From the NCBI RefSeq assembly GCF_020539865.1, contig NZ_JAJBQV010000003.1, positions 67,754-131,753 of the forward strand: DNA of 64,000 nucleotides. The letters run 5' to 3'. The position numbers and the translations under genes are program-made. The notes beneath the pieces are model-generated. The model did no database searches and was not told the DNA's origin. It saw only the letters and a program-made list of their open reading frames with translations. Origin of the DNA: Megasphaera elsdenii (lineage in GTDB: Bacteria > Bacillota > Negativicutes > Veillonellales > Megasphaeraceae). Positions 43,367-52,299 of this stretch are shown here, in pieces; position 1 is the first letter of the stretch; each line of letters starts with the position of its first letter.

Positions 43367-44243
43367 GACCATGCGTTACTACATGGCCGAAGCGGTCCAG
43401 TCGTTCTGGCGCAACCGCTTCATGTCCATCGCGTCCATTGCTACTGTCGCTTTGTCGTTGTTCATCTTAGGGATTTTCTTGACCCTCGTGGCCAACCTCG
43501 ATTATTTCGTTGAGAACTTGGAAAGCCAAGTCGAAATCACGGTCTACCTCAAAGACGATGTGACCCAGAAGGATATCGACAGCGTCGGCCGCCGCCTGAG
43601 TGCCCTTCCCGATGTGAAATCTGTATCCTTTACTGATAAGGACCAGGCCATGGCTATCCTCAAGGAACGCATGAAGGACCAGCCAGGCATCCTCGACGCC
43701 CTGGACGGCAAGAATCCCTTGCCCAGCTCCTATGAAGTGACCTTTACCGAACCGGAAGCGGTGCGCCGGACGGCGGACATCGTTTCTGACTATCCCGAAG
43801 TCGAAGGGACCCATTACGGACAGGAAATCGTCGAACAGCTCTTCCAGATTACGCGCATCATCCGCTGGGGCGGTATTGCTTTAATTATTTTCCTGACCTT
43901 GGCTATGCTGTTCATCATTTCCAATACCATCCGCCTGACTGTCTTCGCCAGGCGCAAAGAAATCGCCATCATGAAATACGTCGGCGCGACGAACTGGTTC
44001 ATCCGCTGGCCGTTCCTCCTGGAAGGGCTGCTCCTGGGCTTCATCGGCGGCGTCCTGGCGGACCTGGCCCTGTGGCAGTTCTACGGCTTTGTCGTCACGG
44101 CCATCCATCAGTCTTTGGCCTTCTTGCCCATGGTCAGCGTCTATCCCTTTATGTACCGCACAGCGGCTATCCTCTGGGTCATCAGTATGATCATCGGCGC
44201 CTTGGGCAGTACGATTTCACTGAAACGATATATGAAGGTGTAA
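43356..44243 (+). CDS. ftsX: Cell-division protein FtsX
   Basis: This 295-residue membrane protein has the FtsX layout: one N-terminal helix (ATVALSLFILGIFLTLVANL), an extracytoplasmic domain (about 50-165; VEITVYLKDDVTQKDID), then three helices with the motif FARRKEIAIMKYVGAT. It transmits ATP-driven movement of FtsE to the hydrolase activator. ATG 43356 follows GGGAGG, overlapping ftsE. The EnvC-like protein encoded next is the likely partner. Confidence 0.93.
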   Translation: MKLRTMRYYMAEAVQSFWRNRFMSIASIATVALSLFILGIFLTLVANLDYFVENLESQVEITVYLKDDVTQKDIDSVGRRLSALPDVKSVSFTDKDQAMAILKERMKDQPGILDALDGKNPLPSSYEVTFTEPEAVRRTADIVSDYPEVEGTHYGQEIVEQLFQITRIIRWGGIALIIFLTLAMLFIISNTIRLTVFARRKEIAIMKYVGATNWFIRWPFLLEGLLLGFIGGVLADLALWQFYGFVVTAIHQSLAFLPMVSVYPFMYRTAAILWVISMIIGALGSTISLKRYMKV

Positions 44244-44244
44244 T

Positions 44245-45429
44245 ATGGTAAGAAAATATATCATCCTTGCCGTGATGGCGGCCCTGTTATCGCCGTGTCT
44301 CCTGACTTTTGCCGACGATGACCTGCAGGGCCAGCTGGACGATGTCCAGAACCGCATGGCCGAACAGAGTGAGAAGAAGGCTCACGCCCAAATGGTCATC
44401 GACAACGTCAATGACAAGCTCTATGAAATCCAGAAGAACCTGGAAGCGGCGCAAGGCGAATATCAGGCTGTGACGGCCGATTTGGCAGGGACAGAGGAAA
44501 AAATAGCGGCTACCCAGGCCGAACTTGATGAGAACCGGACGCGTTTGCAGAAGCGGGAAAAAGTCTTTACCAAGCGCATCCGTGATATCTACATGCACGG
44601 TCAGCTGAGTTATCTCGACGTCGTCCTCGGCGCTAAGGATTTCAGCGACTTCTCGAACCGCTTGGAACTCCTGCGCCGCGTCATTGATGCCGATATTTCC
44701 CTTATTGCTGATATCCGTCAAGAACGGGCAGCCATCGAAGCGGCTCAAAAAGAATTAGAAGTGCAGCGTAACCGTCAGGCCCAGCTGCGCGATGAAGCGA
44801 AGGCCAAGCGCGACGAAATCGCCGCTCATAAAGACGAACAGCAAGCCGTCCTCTACCAGGCCCAGAACGATAAGGCTACGGCTGAAAAAGCCTATGCCGA
44901 ATATCAGCAGGCTTCTCAGTCCATTGCCGAAATGCTGCGCCAGCGGGCGTCGGCTGAAGCGCAGCCGGCTCCGGCCGCTCCCGACAGCAGTGATCAGGGC
45001 GAAAGCAGTGACGCCGGCAGCTCCCAGCCTTCCAGCGGAGGAGGGACCGGTGCTATGATCTGGCCCGTCAACGGCGTCGTCACGTCACCTTACGGGTACC
45101 GGACCCATCCTATCTTCGGGACGACTATTTACCATAGCGGCATCGATATCGGCGTCGATTATGGCACTCCTGTCCAGGCTGCTGATGGGGGTACCGTCGT
45201 CGAAGCCGGCTGGATTAGTGGTTATGGCTACGCCGTCGTCATCGACCACGGCAACGGCCTGTCGACCTTGTACGGCCACAACCAGGAACTCGCCGTTTCA
45301 CCGGGCCAGGCCGTCTCTCAAGGCCAGGTCATCGCTTATGCCGGCTCGACAGGTAATTCCACAGGGCCCCACGTTCACTTTGAAGTCCGTGCCAACGGTG
45401 ACCCTGTCGATCCGCAGGGATATGTTTGA
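44245..45429 (+). CDS. EnvC-like murein hydrolase activator / M23 peptidase
   Basis: This 394-residue secreted protein has a signal peptide (IILAVMAALLSPCLLTFA), a long coiled coil (about 25-235; DDLQGQLDDVQNRM to SIAEMLRQRASAE), a Pro/Ser/Gly linker and a C-terminal LytM/M23 domain (about 270-394). Zinc ligand motifs are present: HSGIDIGVDYG and GPHVHFEVR, with HGNGLSTLYGHN. So, unlike E. coli EnvC, it may be an active endopeptidase. The gene follows ftsX by one base, matching an FtsEX-controlled septal hydrolase. Confidence 0.92.
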   Translation: MVRKYIILAVMAALLSPCLLTFADDDLQGQLDDVQNRMAEQSEKKAHAQMVIDNVNDKLYEIQKNLEAAQGEYQAVTADLAGTEEKIAATQAELDENRTRLQKREKVFTKRIRDIYMHGQLSYLDVVLGAKDFSDFSNRLELLRRVIDADISLIADIRQERAAIEAAQKELEVQRNRQAQLRDEAKAKRDEIAAHKDEQQAVLYQAQNDKATAEKAYAEYQQASQSIAEMLRQRASAEAQPAPAAPDSSDQGESSDAGSSQPSSGGGTGAMIWPVNGVVTSPYGYRTHPIFGTTIYHSGIDIGVDYGTPVQAADGGTVVEAGWISGYGYAVVIDHGNGLSTLYGHNQELAVSPGQAVSQGQVIAYAGSTGNSTGPHVHFEVRANGDPVDPQGYV

Positions 45430-45467
45430 GGTATGAAGTTTGATACACTATACAAGGAGGCACCATA

Positions 45468-46625
45468 ATGGGGAAACATAGTTTACGGCAGACGTGGGAG
45501 AACGTCCGCCGGCCGCTGGGATATGTCTGCAGCGGTATGATTATCATGATTGTCGCCATGGTTGGCCTCTTTTGGTATTATACGGGCCGGCCTTCGTCGA
45601 TGTTTGAATTTTTCCGGACTTTGGAAATCATCGAAAGCCATTATGCCGAAAATGTTGATAAAAATGCCATCTTTGACGGTGCCTTACAGGGCATGGTCAG
45701 TACCTTAGGCGATAAACATTCGACCTACCTCGGCGGCGATTTGTATAAAGACTTTTCCGCCCAAATGAGCGGCACCTATGCCGGTATCGGCGTCTATATC
45801 GCGTCGACGGATGACGGCATCCTCATCGCCGGTGTCATGGAAGGCAGTCCGGCTGAAGAGGCAGGCCTCCAGCGCGGTGATATCCTGGTATCCATCGACG
45901 GCACGTCTGTCGAAGGGTATCAGCTGGAAGATGTATCTAAGCATATCCGCGGGCCTGTCGATACCAGCGTCGACCTCGTCGTCCGCCGCAATGGCGAAGA
46001 GCAATCTTTTACGGTCCAGCGCCGTCAGATCCACGTGCCGACCGTGGCTGGCAAGATGGTCGACGGGACCGATGTCGGCTACATCCGCATTGCCGTCTTC
46101 AGCGATGGCACAGCTGACGATTTCACGAAGGAATTCACGAAGCTCCGCGAACAGGGCATGAAGAAGCTCATCCTCGATTTGCGCGATAACCCTGGCGGCA
46201 TTGTCGAACAGGCCGTTGGGGTAGCCAGCAATTTCGTTCCGCCGAACAGCACCATCGTGTCCTATACGGAACAAGATGGCAAACTAGACCAGTACACGGC
46301 CCAAGGGACGGATGATCCCATTCCCATCGTCGTCTTAGTCAATGAAAATTCGGCCAGTGCTTCAGAAATTGTCGCCGGTGCCGTCCAGGATATGAAGCTC
46401 GGCCCCGTTGTCGGCGTCAAGACCTACGGCAAGGGGACGGTTCAAGGCGTCTTCCCTGTCGATTCGTCATCGGCTGTCAAAGTGACTGTTGCCAAGTATC
46501 GGACGACGAATGGCCGCGAAATCGATGGCGTCGGCATCGAACCGGATGTCGTCGTTCCTCTGACGCCATCAGACCCGGAAGACAGCCAGTTCGAGAAGGC
46601 TTTGGAAATTATTCAGGAAAAATGA
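45468..46625 (+). CDS. S41-family carboxyl-terminal processing protease
   Basis: This 385-residue protein has an N-terminal membrane anchor (about 18-38), a PDZ domain (about 95-180; GIGVYIASTDDGILIAGVMEGSPAEEAGLQRGD) and the S41 catalytic region: NENSASASEIVAGA, with the nucleophile Ser near residue 300, and KTYGKGTVQ with the Lys. CtpA/CtpB-like proteases trim envelope proteins; near ftsEX the target may be a cell-wall hydrolase. The ATG is preceded by AAGGAGGCACCATA. It is the last gene of the prfB unit. Confidence 0.92.
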   Translation: MGKHSLRQTWENVRRPLGYVCSGMIIMIVAMVGLFWYYTGRPSSMFEFFRTLEIIESHYAENVDKNAIFDGALQGMVSTLGDKHSTYLGGDLYKDFSAQMSGTYAGIGVYIASTDDGILIAGVMEGSPAEEAGLQRGDILVSIDGTSVEGYQLEDVSKHIRGPVDTSVDLVVRRNGEEQSFTVQRRQIHVPTVAGKMVDGTDVGYIRIAVFSDGTADDFTKEFTKLREQGMKKLILDLRDNPGGIVEQAVGVASNFVPPNSTIVSYTEQDGKLDQYTAQGTDDPIPIVVLVNENSASASEIVAGAVQDMKLGPVVGVKTYGKGTVQGVFPVDSSSAVKVTVAKYRTTNGREIDGVGIEPDVVVPLTPSDPEDSQFEKALEIIQEK

Positions 46626-46626
46626 C

Positions 46627-46655
46627 TTTACAGATGGGCCAATATGCTTTAAAAT
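46627..46655 (+). promoter_or_regulatory. Predicted promoter of the obg unit
   Basis: TTTACA (46627-46632) and TAAAAT (46650-46655) with a 17-base spacer. A weak GGAGACA/TGTCTC hairpin lies between it and the obg start. Confidence 0.55.
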
Positions 46656-46760
46656 TTGATAGTAACGTCAATTAGATATTTTTGGACAGATAGACAGGAG
46701 ACATGGTATATGTATGCTGTGTCTCTTTCTGTATCCGTATGTATTCCTATGAGGTGAAAT

Positions 46761-48032
46761 ATGTTTATAGACAGAGCAAGAATTTTTGTACAGTCTGGCA
46801 AGGGCGGCGACGGCATGAGCAGCTTCCGTCACGAAAAGTTCGTCCCCAAGGGCGGACCGAATGGCGGTGACGGCGGTCAAGGCGGCAACGTCGTCCTCGT
46901 CGCCGACCGCAACGTCAATACCTTGGTCGACTTCCGCTTCCGCCGCCTGTTCAAGGCCAAACCCGGCGGAAAAGGGGAAGGTAGCAATAAGTATGGCCGC
47001 AATGCCGAAGACTTATTGATTACCGTTCCAGTGGGAACCATCGTCAAAGATGAAGAAACAGGGCAGGTCATGGCCGACTTATCCCGCGACGGCCAGCGGG
47101 CCATCGTCGCCAAAGGCGGCCGCGGCGGCCGCGGTAACTGGCATTTCCGGACTAGCGCTAACCGGACGCCGACCTTTGCCGAACGGGGCGAACCGGGCGA
47201 AGAACGGTGGCTGCGCCTGGAATTGAAGGTCCTGGCTGATGTCGGCCTTTTGGGCTATCCCAGCGTCGGCAAATCGAGTATCCTGCGCAAAGTTTCGGCA
47301 GCCCAACCGGAAGTGGCCGCTTACCATTTCACGACGCTCAATCCAATCCTGGGTGTCGTCAATCTGCCGGATCACCGCAGTTTCGTCATGGCCGATATTC
47401 CCGGCCTCATCGACGGGGCGAGTGAAGGTGTCGGCCTGGGCCACGATTTCTTGCGCCACATCGAACGGACGAAGATCCTCATCCACGTCATCGACGTATC
47501 GGGCATCGAAGGCCGCGACCCCATCGAAGACTATGAAAAAATCAACGCGGAACTGGCGAAATACAGTGAAAAACTGTCGCGCAAGCAGCAAATCGTAGCT
47601 GCCAATAAGATCGACCTCCTCGGCGATTCGGACAACTTGGAACGGCTGATGGACTACATGGCCGCCCACGGCGTCGAAGTCTATCCCATCTGCGCCATGA
47701 CTGGCGAAGGCATGGACAAGCTCTTGGAACGGGTTTGGACGATGCTGGAAGAATACGTGGAAGAACCGGACGAAACGACGGAAGAAGTCGTCTATAAAGC
47801 CCAGAACAAGCCGGACTTTGAAGTCAAGCGTGACGACGACGGCGCCTTCGTCATCACCGGTGCCCGCATCGAAAACCTCGTCGCCATGACCAACTTCGAC
47901 GACGACCAGTCCTTGCGCCGTTTCCAGCGCATCTGGCGCTACATGGAACTGGATAAGCTCCTCCAGGAACACGGCATCCAGGACGGCAACACCGTCCGCA
48001 TTTACTCCATGGAATTTGAATACCACAAATGA
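46761..48032 (+). CDS. obg: GTPase Obg/CgtA
   Basis: This 423-residue GTPase has the glycine-rich Obg fold (1-158; GKGGDGMSSFRHEKFVPKGGPNGGDGG), the G domain (GYPSVGKSS, DIPGLIDGASEGVGLG, NKIDL) and the C-terminal OCT domain (about 345-423). It works in 50S ribosome assembly and the stringent response. It starts the conserved obg-yhbY-proB-proA-nadD-yqeK series. A repeat array of 170 bases separates it from yhbY. Confidence 0.95.
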   Translation: MFIDRARIFVQSGKGGDGMSSFRHEKFVPKGGPNGGDGGQGGNVVLVADRNVNTLVDFRFRRLFKAKPGGKGEGSNKYGRNAEDLLITVPVGTIVKDEETGQVMADLSRDGQRAIVAKGGRGGRGNWHFRTSANRTPTFAERGEPGEERWLRLELKVLADVGLLGYPSVGKSSILRKVSAAQPEVAAYHFTTLNPILGVVNLPDHRSFVMADIPGLIDGASEGVGLGHDFLRHIERTKILIHVIDVSGIEGRDPIEDYEKINAELAKYSEKLSRKQQIVAANKIDLLGDSDNLERLMDYMAAHGVEVYPICAMTGEGMDKLLERVWTMLEEYVEEPDETTEEVVYKAQNKPDFEVKRDDDGAFVITGARIENLVAMTNFDDDQSLRRFQRIWRYMELDKLLQEHGIQDGNTVRIYSMEFEYHK

Positions 48033-48039
48033 CGCAGGC

Positions 48040-48215
48040 CGCCAATGGCTCCTCTGATAGGGGAGCCATTGTAGGGGCTCGCACGTGGCGAGCCCGCCTG
48101 AGTCCGGCGGTAACACACCAGGCCTCCGTAGGGGCTCGCATGTGGCGAGCCCGCAGAGTCCGGCGGTAACGCCCCCGGCACCCCGTAGGGGCCGCCCAAA
48201 GGGCGGCCCGCCTGA
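48040..48215 (+). repeat. Array of three REP-like hairpins with exact 57-bp spacing
   Basis: GTAG-headed hairpins start at 48071, 48128 and 48185, each 57 bases apart. The first two have the CTCGC/GCGAG stem, the third CCGCCC/GGGCGG. The intervening segments share AGTCCGGCGGTAAC. A GGCTCCTCTGATAGGGGAGC hairpin lies just before the array. It is a tandem, not a CRISPR: spacers are similar and repeats are palindromic. Confidence 0.82.
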
Positions 48216-48257
48216 ATCCTACTTGTTTTACATAATAATGAACCTAAGGAGATCCAC

Positions 48258-48551
48258 ATGAACAATAAAGATAAGAAGCAACTTAAGGGCATGGCCAGCC
48301 TCATGCCGTCTGTCGTCCAGATTGGCAAAGACGGCCTCAGCGATGCCGTCATCGACAGCGCCCGGGCTGCCATTACGGCGCGGGAACTCATCAAAGCCCA
48401 CGTCCTCAACAACGCCAATCTGCCGACGAAGGAAACGATGGAAGATTTGGCCGATATGCTCGGTGCCGAACTCATCCAGGTCATCGGCCATTATGGCATC
48501 TTGTTTAAGAAGAAAGACAAGAAATCCCATTACGAATTTATTAAAGACTAG
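48258..48551 (+). CDS. yhbY: YhbY-family RNA-binding protein (CRM domain)
   Basis: This 97-residue protein is a single CRM domain (LKGMASLMPSVVQIGKDGLSDAVIDSARAAI, ending with the GHYGILFKK motif that contains the GxxG-like loop). YhbY binds pre-50S ribosomal particles. The ATG follows AAGGAGATCCAC. It is cut off from obg by the REP-like array but remains in the usual gene order. Confidence 0.92.
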   Translation: MNNKDKKQLKGMASLMPSVVQIGKDGLSDAVIDSARAAITARELIKAHVLNNANLPTKETMEDLADMLGAELIQVIGHYGILFKKKDKKSHYEFIKD

Positions 48552-48564
48552 GACGTGAGGCTTT

Positions 48565-49695
48565 GTGAACAGTACAAGCAGGGACTTCGGCCAGAAGAAG
48601 CGCATTGTCGTCAAGGTCGGGTCCAGCACCATTTCCCATGCTACGGGAAAACTGAATTATCAGCGCATGGAACACCTGGTCCGGGAACTGGCGGATCTCC
48701 AGAACCAGGGGAAGCAGATGCTCCTCGTCAGTTCCGGTGCGACTAATGCCGGCATGGCGCCGCTCCATATGGATCACCGGCCCCGGTCGATACGGGAAAA
48801 GCAGGCCCTCGCCGCCGTCGGCCAGGGCGTTCTCATGCATACGTATGAACGGCTCTTCCGCGAATACGGCCAGGTCGTCGGCCAGGTCCTCTTGACCCGC
48901 ATGGATTCCCAGGACCGGAGCAAGTTCATGAACTCCCGCAATGCGTTGCTGACGATGCTCGACATGGGTGTCATTCCTATCATCAATGAAAACGACGTCG
49001 TCGCCGTCGACGAATACAAAATCGGCGACAACGACACCTTGTCGGCCATGGTCAGCGGCCTCGTCGATGCGGACCTGCTCATCCTCTTATCCGATATTGA
49101 CGGTCTCTATACGGACAACCCGCGGACCCATGCCGATGCCCAAATCATCCCTGTCGTCGACAACATTGACAAGCACATCTATGAAATCGCCGGCGACGCC
49201 GGGTCCAGCATGGGTACAGGTGGTATGTACACGAAGATACAGGCCGCATCCATCGCTACGGCGGCCGACGTGGATATGGTCATCGCCTCGGGTAGTGAAG
49301 ACGGCATCATCAGCCGCATCTGTGCCGGTGAGGATGTAGGGACGCTGTTCAAGGCCAAAGAAACGCCGCTGCACTCGAAGAAGCGCTGGCTCGTATCGGG
49401 CAGCAAGGCTCAAGGCCGGCTCGTCGTCGACCAGGGCTGCCGCAATGCCATCATCGACCGCGGTTCCAGTCTCTTGCCTGTCGGCATCACGGCCGTCGAA
49501 GGTATTTTCGACGAAGGGGACATCGTCAGTGTCGTCTACGATGGCCTGACCATTGCCAAGGGCATCAGCAACTACAGCAGCGTCAACATCAATGCCATCA
49601 AGGGCCTGCAGTCTGCAGATATCCCCAAGGTCCTAGGCCATAATGGTATTTATGAGGAAGTCATTCATCGCGATAATCTCGTCGCCATGTATTAA
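48565..49695 (+). CDS. proB: Glutamate 5-kinase
   Basis: This 376-residue enzyme has the amino-acid-kinase domain (1-265; VVKVGSSTI, VSSGATNAGM, NENDVVAVDEYKIGDNDTLSA, GTGGMYTKIQAA) and a C-terminal PUA domain (about 285-365). It makes gamma-glutamyl phosphate, the first step of proline synthesis, and is normally feedback-inhibited by proline. The start is GTG 48565, 13 bases after yhbY. It is followed by proA after 14 bases. Confidence 0.95.
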   Translation: MNSTSRDFGQKKRIVVKVGSSTISHATGKLNYQRMEHLVRELADLQNQGKQMLLVSSGATNAGMAPLHMDHRPRSIREKQALAAVGQGVLMHTYERLFREYGQVVGQVLLTRMDSQDRSKFMNSRNALLTMLDMGVIPIINENDVVAVDEYKIGDNDTLSAMVSGLVDADLLILLSDIDGLYTDNPRTHADAQIIPVVDNIDKHIYEIAGDAGSSMGTGGMYTKIQAASIATAADVDMVIASGSEDGIISRICAGEDVGTLFKAKETPLHSKKRWLVSGSKAQGRLVVDQGCRNAIIDRGSSLLPVGITAVEGIFDEGDIVSVVYDGLTIAKGISNYSSVNINAIKGLQSADIPKVLGHNGIYEEVIHRDNLVAMY

Positions 49696-49709
49696 AAGGG
49701 GGAGTTTCT

Positions 49710-50954
49710 ATGATATCCGAAGTATTCCGTAAAGGCCGCGATGCCAAGGAAGCCTCATACGTCTTGGCCGCTGCCTCGACGGCTGAAAAGAATCAGGCCC
49801 TGGCTGCCATTGCTGACGGCCTCATCGCTCATGAAGGTGATATCCTGGCTGCCAATGCCGTCGATTTGCAGCGGGCCCAGGCCAAGGGCATGGCACCAGC
49901 TATGGTCGACCGCCTGACGCTGACGAAAGACCGCATTGCCGCCATGGCTGAAGGTGTCCGCCAGGTCATCGATTTGCCCGACCCGTCTGGCGTCGTCCTC
50001 GACGAATGGGACCGTCCCAACGGCCTGCACATCCGCAAGGTCAGTGTGCCCTTAGGCGTCATCGCCATCATTTATGAATCGCGGCCTAACGTCACTGTCG
50101 ACGCTGCCGTCCTCTGCGTCAAAGCCGGCAATGCCTGTGTCCTCCGAGGAGGCAGTGAAGCCATCGCTTCTAATACGGCCCTGGCTAGCGTCATCCGCGA
50201 AGGGCTGGCTAAGGCCCATCTTCCAGCCGATGCAGTGAACCTCATCGAGAATACCGACCGGGCCTTGGTCAAAGAATTACTGACCTTGCGCCGCTATATC
50301 GATTTGGCCATTCCCCGCGGCGGTGCCGGCCTGATCCGCATGGTCGTCGATACGGCAACCGTCCCCTGCATCGAAACGGGGAGCGGCGTCTGCCACGTCT
50401 ACGTCGATAAGGATGCCGATTTGGATATGGCCGTCAACATCGTCGAAAATGCCAAAGTTTCGCGGCCGTCGACGTGCAACGCCATGGAAACGCTTCTGGT
50501 CCACCGCGATGTGGCCGCTGCCTTCCTCAAGAAGCTGGCCCCAGTCATGGAAGCGGACCGCGTCGAACTGCGCGGTGATGATGAAGCCCGCCAGGTCAGC
50601 GTCATGGGAACTGCCAGTGACGAAGACTGGGCGACGGAATACAATGCCCTTATCATGTCGGTCAAGGTCGTCGGCTCTCTCGAGGAGGCTTTGCAACATA
50701 TCCGCCGCTTCAGCACCCATCATTCCGAAGCCATCGTTACGGAAAACAAGGCTACGGCCGCTGCCTTCCAGGCTGCTGTCGATTCGGCGGCTGTCTATGT
50801 CAACGCATCGACGCGCTTTACCGATGGCTTTGAATTCGGCTTTGGTGCCGAAATCGGCATCAGTACACAGAAACTGCACGTTCGCGGCCCTATGGGGCTG
50901 GAAGCCCTCGTGTCCTATAAATACCTCGTCGACGGCGACGGTCAGGTCCGTTGA
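49710..50954 (+). CDS. proA: Glutamate-5-semialdehyde dehydrogenase
   Basis: This 414-residue enzyme of the aldehyde dehydrogenase superfamily has the catalytic Cys in RPSTCNAMETLL and the segment FGFGAEIGISTQKLHVRGPMG near the end. It reduces gamma-glutamyl phosphate to the semialdehyde in proline synthesis. The ATG follows AAAGGGGGAG. Together with proB and the distant putP it gives proline by synthesis and by uptake. The stop overlaps a possible small membrane-protein gene. Confidence 0.95.
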   Translation: MISEVFRKGRDAKEASYVLAAASTAEKNQALAAIADGLIAHEGDILAANAVDLQRAQAKGMAPAMVDRLTLTKDRIAAMAEGVRQVIDLPDPSGVVLDEWDRPNGLHIRKVSVPLGVIAIIYESRPNVTVDAAVLCVKAGNACVLRGGSEAIASNTALASVIREGLAKAHLPADAVNLIENTDRALVKELLTLRRYIDLAIPRGGAGLIRMVVDTATVPCIETGSGVCHVYVDKDADLDMAVNIVENAKVSRPSTCNAMETLLVHRDVAAAFLKKLAPVMEADRVELRGDDEARQVSVMGTASDEDWATEYNALIMSVKVVGSLEEALQHIRRFSTHHSEAIVTENKATAAAFQAAVDSAAVYVNASTRFTDGFEFGFGAEIGISTQKLHVRGPMGLEALVSYKYLVDGDGQVR

Positions 50955-51115
50955 GGCTGCGCAGGTTGCGAGGGTATGGACGGACCTTGCGCCAGTATGC
51001 GGCGTCGCCGAAGACACAGTTTGAATATCGGCATTATGCCAAATTTTTATTGCTTTACGCGTTAGCAGTAGCTATCGCCTGGGGAGGAATCTATTGGTAC
51101 CATGGAAATCAATAG
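50951..51115 (+). CDS. Possible small membrane protein between proA and nadD
   Basis: An open frame of 54 codons starts with TTG overlapping the proA stop and ends 14 bases inside nadD. The product would have a basic first part (LRLRRLRGYGRTLRQY) and one membrane helix (FLLLYALAVAIAWGGIYWY) with basic residues on the cytoplasmic side. It fills the whole 147-base gap and has overlaps at both ends, as in compact operons. The start signal is weak; a second TTG five codons later is possible. I do not recognise a family. Confidence 0.5.
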   Translation: MRLRRLRGYGRTLRQYAASPKTQFEYRHYAKFLLLYALAVAIAWGGIYWYHGNQ

Positions 51116-51743
51116 GCTCGGCATCATGGGAGGAACCTTCAATCCCATCCATTTAGGCCATCTCATGATTGCCGAAGAAGCGCGCCAGACCTTTCACCTG
51201 GATAAGGTCCTCTTTGTGCCGTCATACATCACACCCAATAAGAACGTCAACGGTGCGACGGCCGAGCAGCGCCTGGCCATGACGCGCCTGGCTACGGCTG
51301 ACAACCCGCATTTTACAGTCAGTGATATGGAGATGCGCCGCAAGGGCAACTCCTATACGGTCGATACGCTGCGCTTCTTGAAGAAGCTCTACGGACCGTC
51401 GTATATCTTGTATTTTATATCCGGCACAGACACTATCCACGACTTGCACAACTGGAAAGAACCGGAAGAAATCCTGAAGTTGTGCCAGTTCGTCGGAGCG
51501 ACCCGGCCCGATGGCTCAGAACAAATCGATTCCATCATCGCCTCTTTCGGAGAGCTGGGGAAGCGTATTCTCAAGCTGCCCGTACCGACGATGGAAATTT
51601 CATCGACGGAACTGCGCCGCCGCATCTGCCTGGGCCTGTCTGTACGCTATATGATATCGCCGGCTGTGGCCGAATACATCAGAAAAAATGGAGTATATCA
51701 ATGTACAACGAAGAATTCAAAGATAAAATCAAAGAGGATTTAA
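51102..51743 (+). CDS. nadD: Nicotinate-nucleotide adenylyltransferase
   Basis: This 213-residue nucleotidyltransferase shows GGTFNPIHLGHL with the HxGH motif near residues 9-20 and the second motif ISSTELRRRI near 166. It makes nicotinic acid adenine dinucleotide in NAD synthesis. GGGGAGGAATC lies 11 bases before the ATG at 51102. The last 43 bases overlap yqeK, so the C-terminal residues are encoded in the yqeK start region. Confidence 0.94.
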   Translation: MEINRLGIMGGTFNPIHLGHLMIAEEARQTFHLDKVLFVPSYITPNKNVNGATAEQRLAMTRLATADNPHFTVSDMEMRRKGNSYTVDTLRFLKKLYGPSYILYFISGTDTIHDLHNWKEPEEILKLCQFVGATRPDGSEQIDSIIASFGELGKRILKLPVPTMEISSTELRRRICLGLSVRYMISPAVAEYIRKNGVYQCTTKNSKIKSKRI

Positions 51744-52297
51744 AGAAATCTCTGTCTTCTCATCGCTATACCCATGTATTGGGTGTAGCAGCAGCGGCCC
51801 GCGAACTGGCAGACCGCTACGGATGTGATGCCGATACGGCCGAAGTAGCCGGCCTTTTGCACGATGCTGCCAAACAGCTGCCCCTGCCGGACATGCAGGC
51901 CTTGGCGGAAAAATCTTTTCCCGTCTTGCCAGCACCGATTTTGGCCAATGGCGGTCTGCTCCACGGCTATGCCGCTGTGACCATCGCCAAGGAGCGCTAT
52001 GGCATTACCGACGTGGCTCTCTTAGGGGCTATTGCCCATCATACGACGGGGGCAGAACAGATGAGCACGCTGGAAAAAATCATTTTTCTCGCCGATTACA
52101 TCGAAGTGAACCGCGACTTCGACGGCGTCGACAATCTGCGCCAAGCCGCCCGGCGCGACCTCGATGAAGCCGTCCTCTTAGGCTATGATTCGACGATCCG
52201 CCATCTCCTGGACCAGGGCAAACCTATTTTCGTCGGCACCGTCGTCAACCGCAATGCCCAAATCGACGTCGTCCGTGCCGCAGATCGGAAGGCTTGA
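51701..52297 (+). CDS. yqeK: YqeK-type HD-domain phosphohydrolase (diadenosine tetraphosphatase)
   Basis: This 198-residue HD-domain protein has RYTHVLGVAAAARELA, the metal motif LLHDAAK, and AIAHHTTG, with ADYIE as in YqeK. Members hydrolyse diadenosine tetraphosphate symmetrically. ATG 51701 follows TGGAG, inside nadD; the open frame upstream of that is only the nadD shadow. The location nadD-yqeK-rsfS is widely conserved in Firmicutes. Confidence 0.92.
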   Translation: MYNEEFKDKIKEDLKKSLSSHRYTHVLGVAAAARELADRYGCDADTAEVAGLLHDAAKQLPLPDMQALAEKSFPVLPAPILANGGLLHGYAAVTIAKERYGITDVALLGAIAHHTTGAEQMSTLEKIIFLADYIEVNRDFDGVDNLRQAARRDLDEAVLLGYDSTIRHLLDQGKPIFVGTVVNRNAQIDVVRAADRKA

Positions 52298-52299
52298 GG

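Noticed and set aside
48071-48210. Regularly spaced repeats resembling a CRISPR array
   Set aside because: The repeated part is a 26-base GTAG hairpin of changing stem class, and the spacers share sequence with each other. There are no cas genes nearby.
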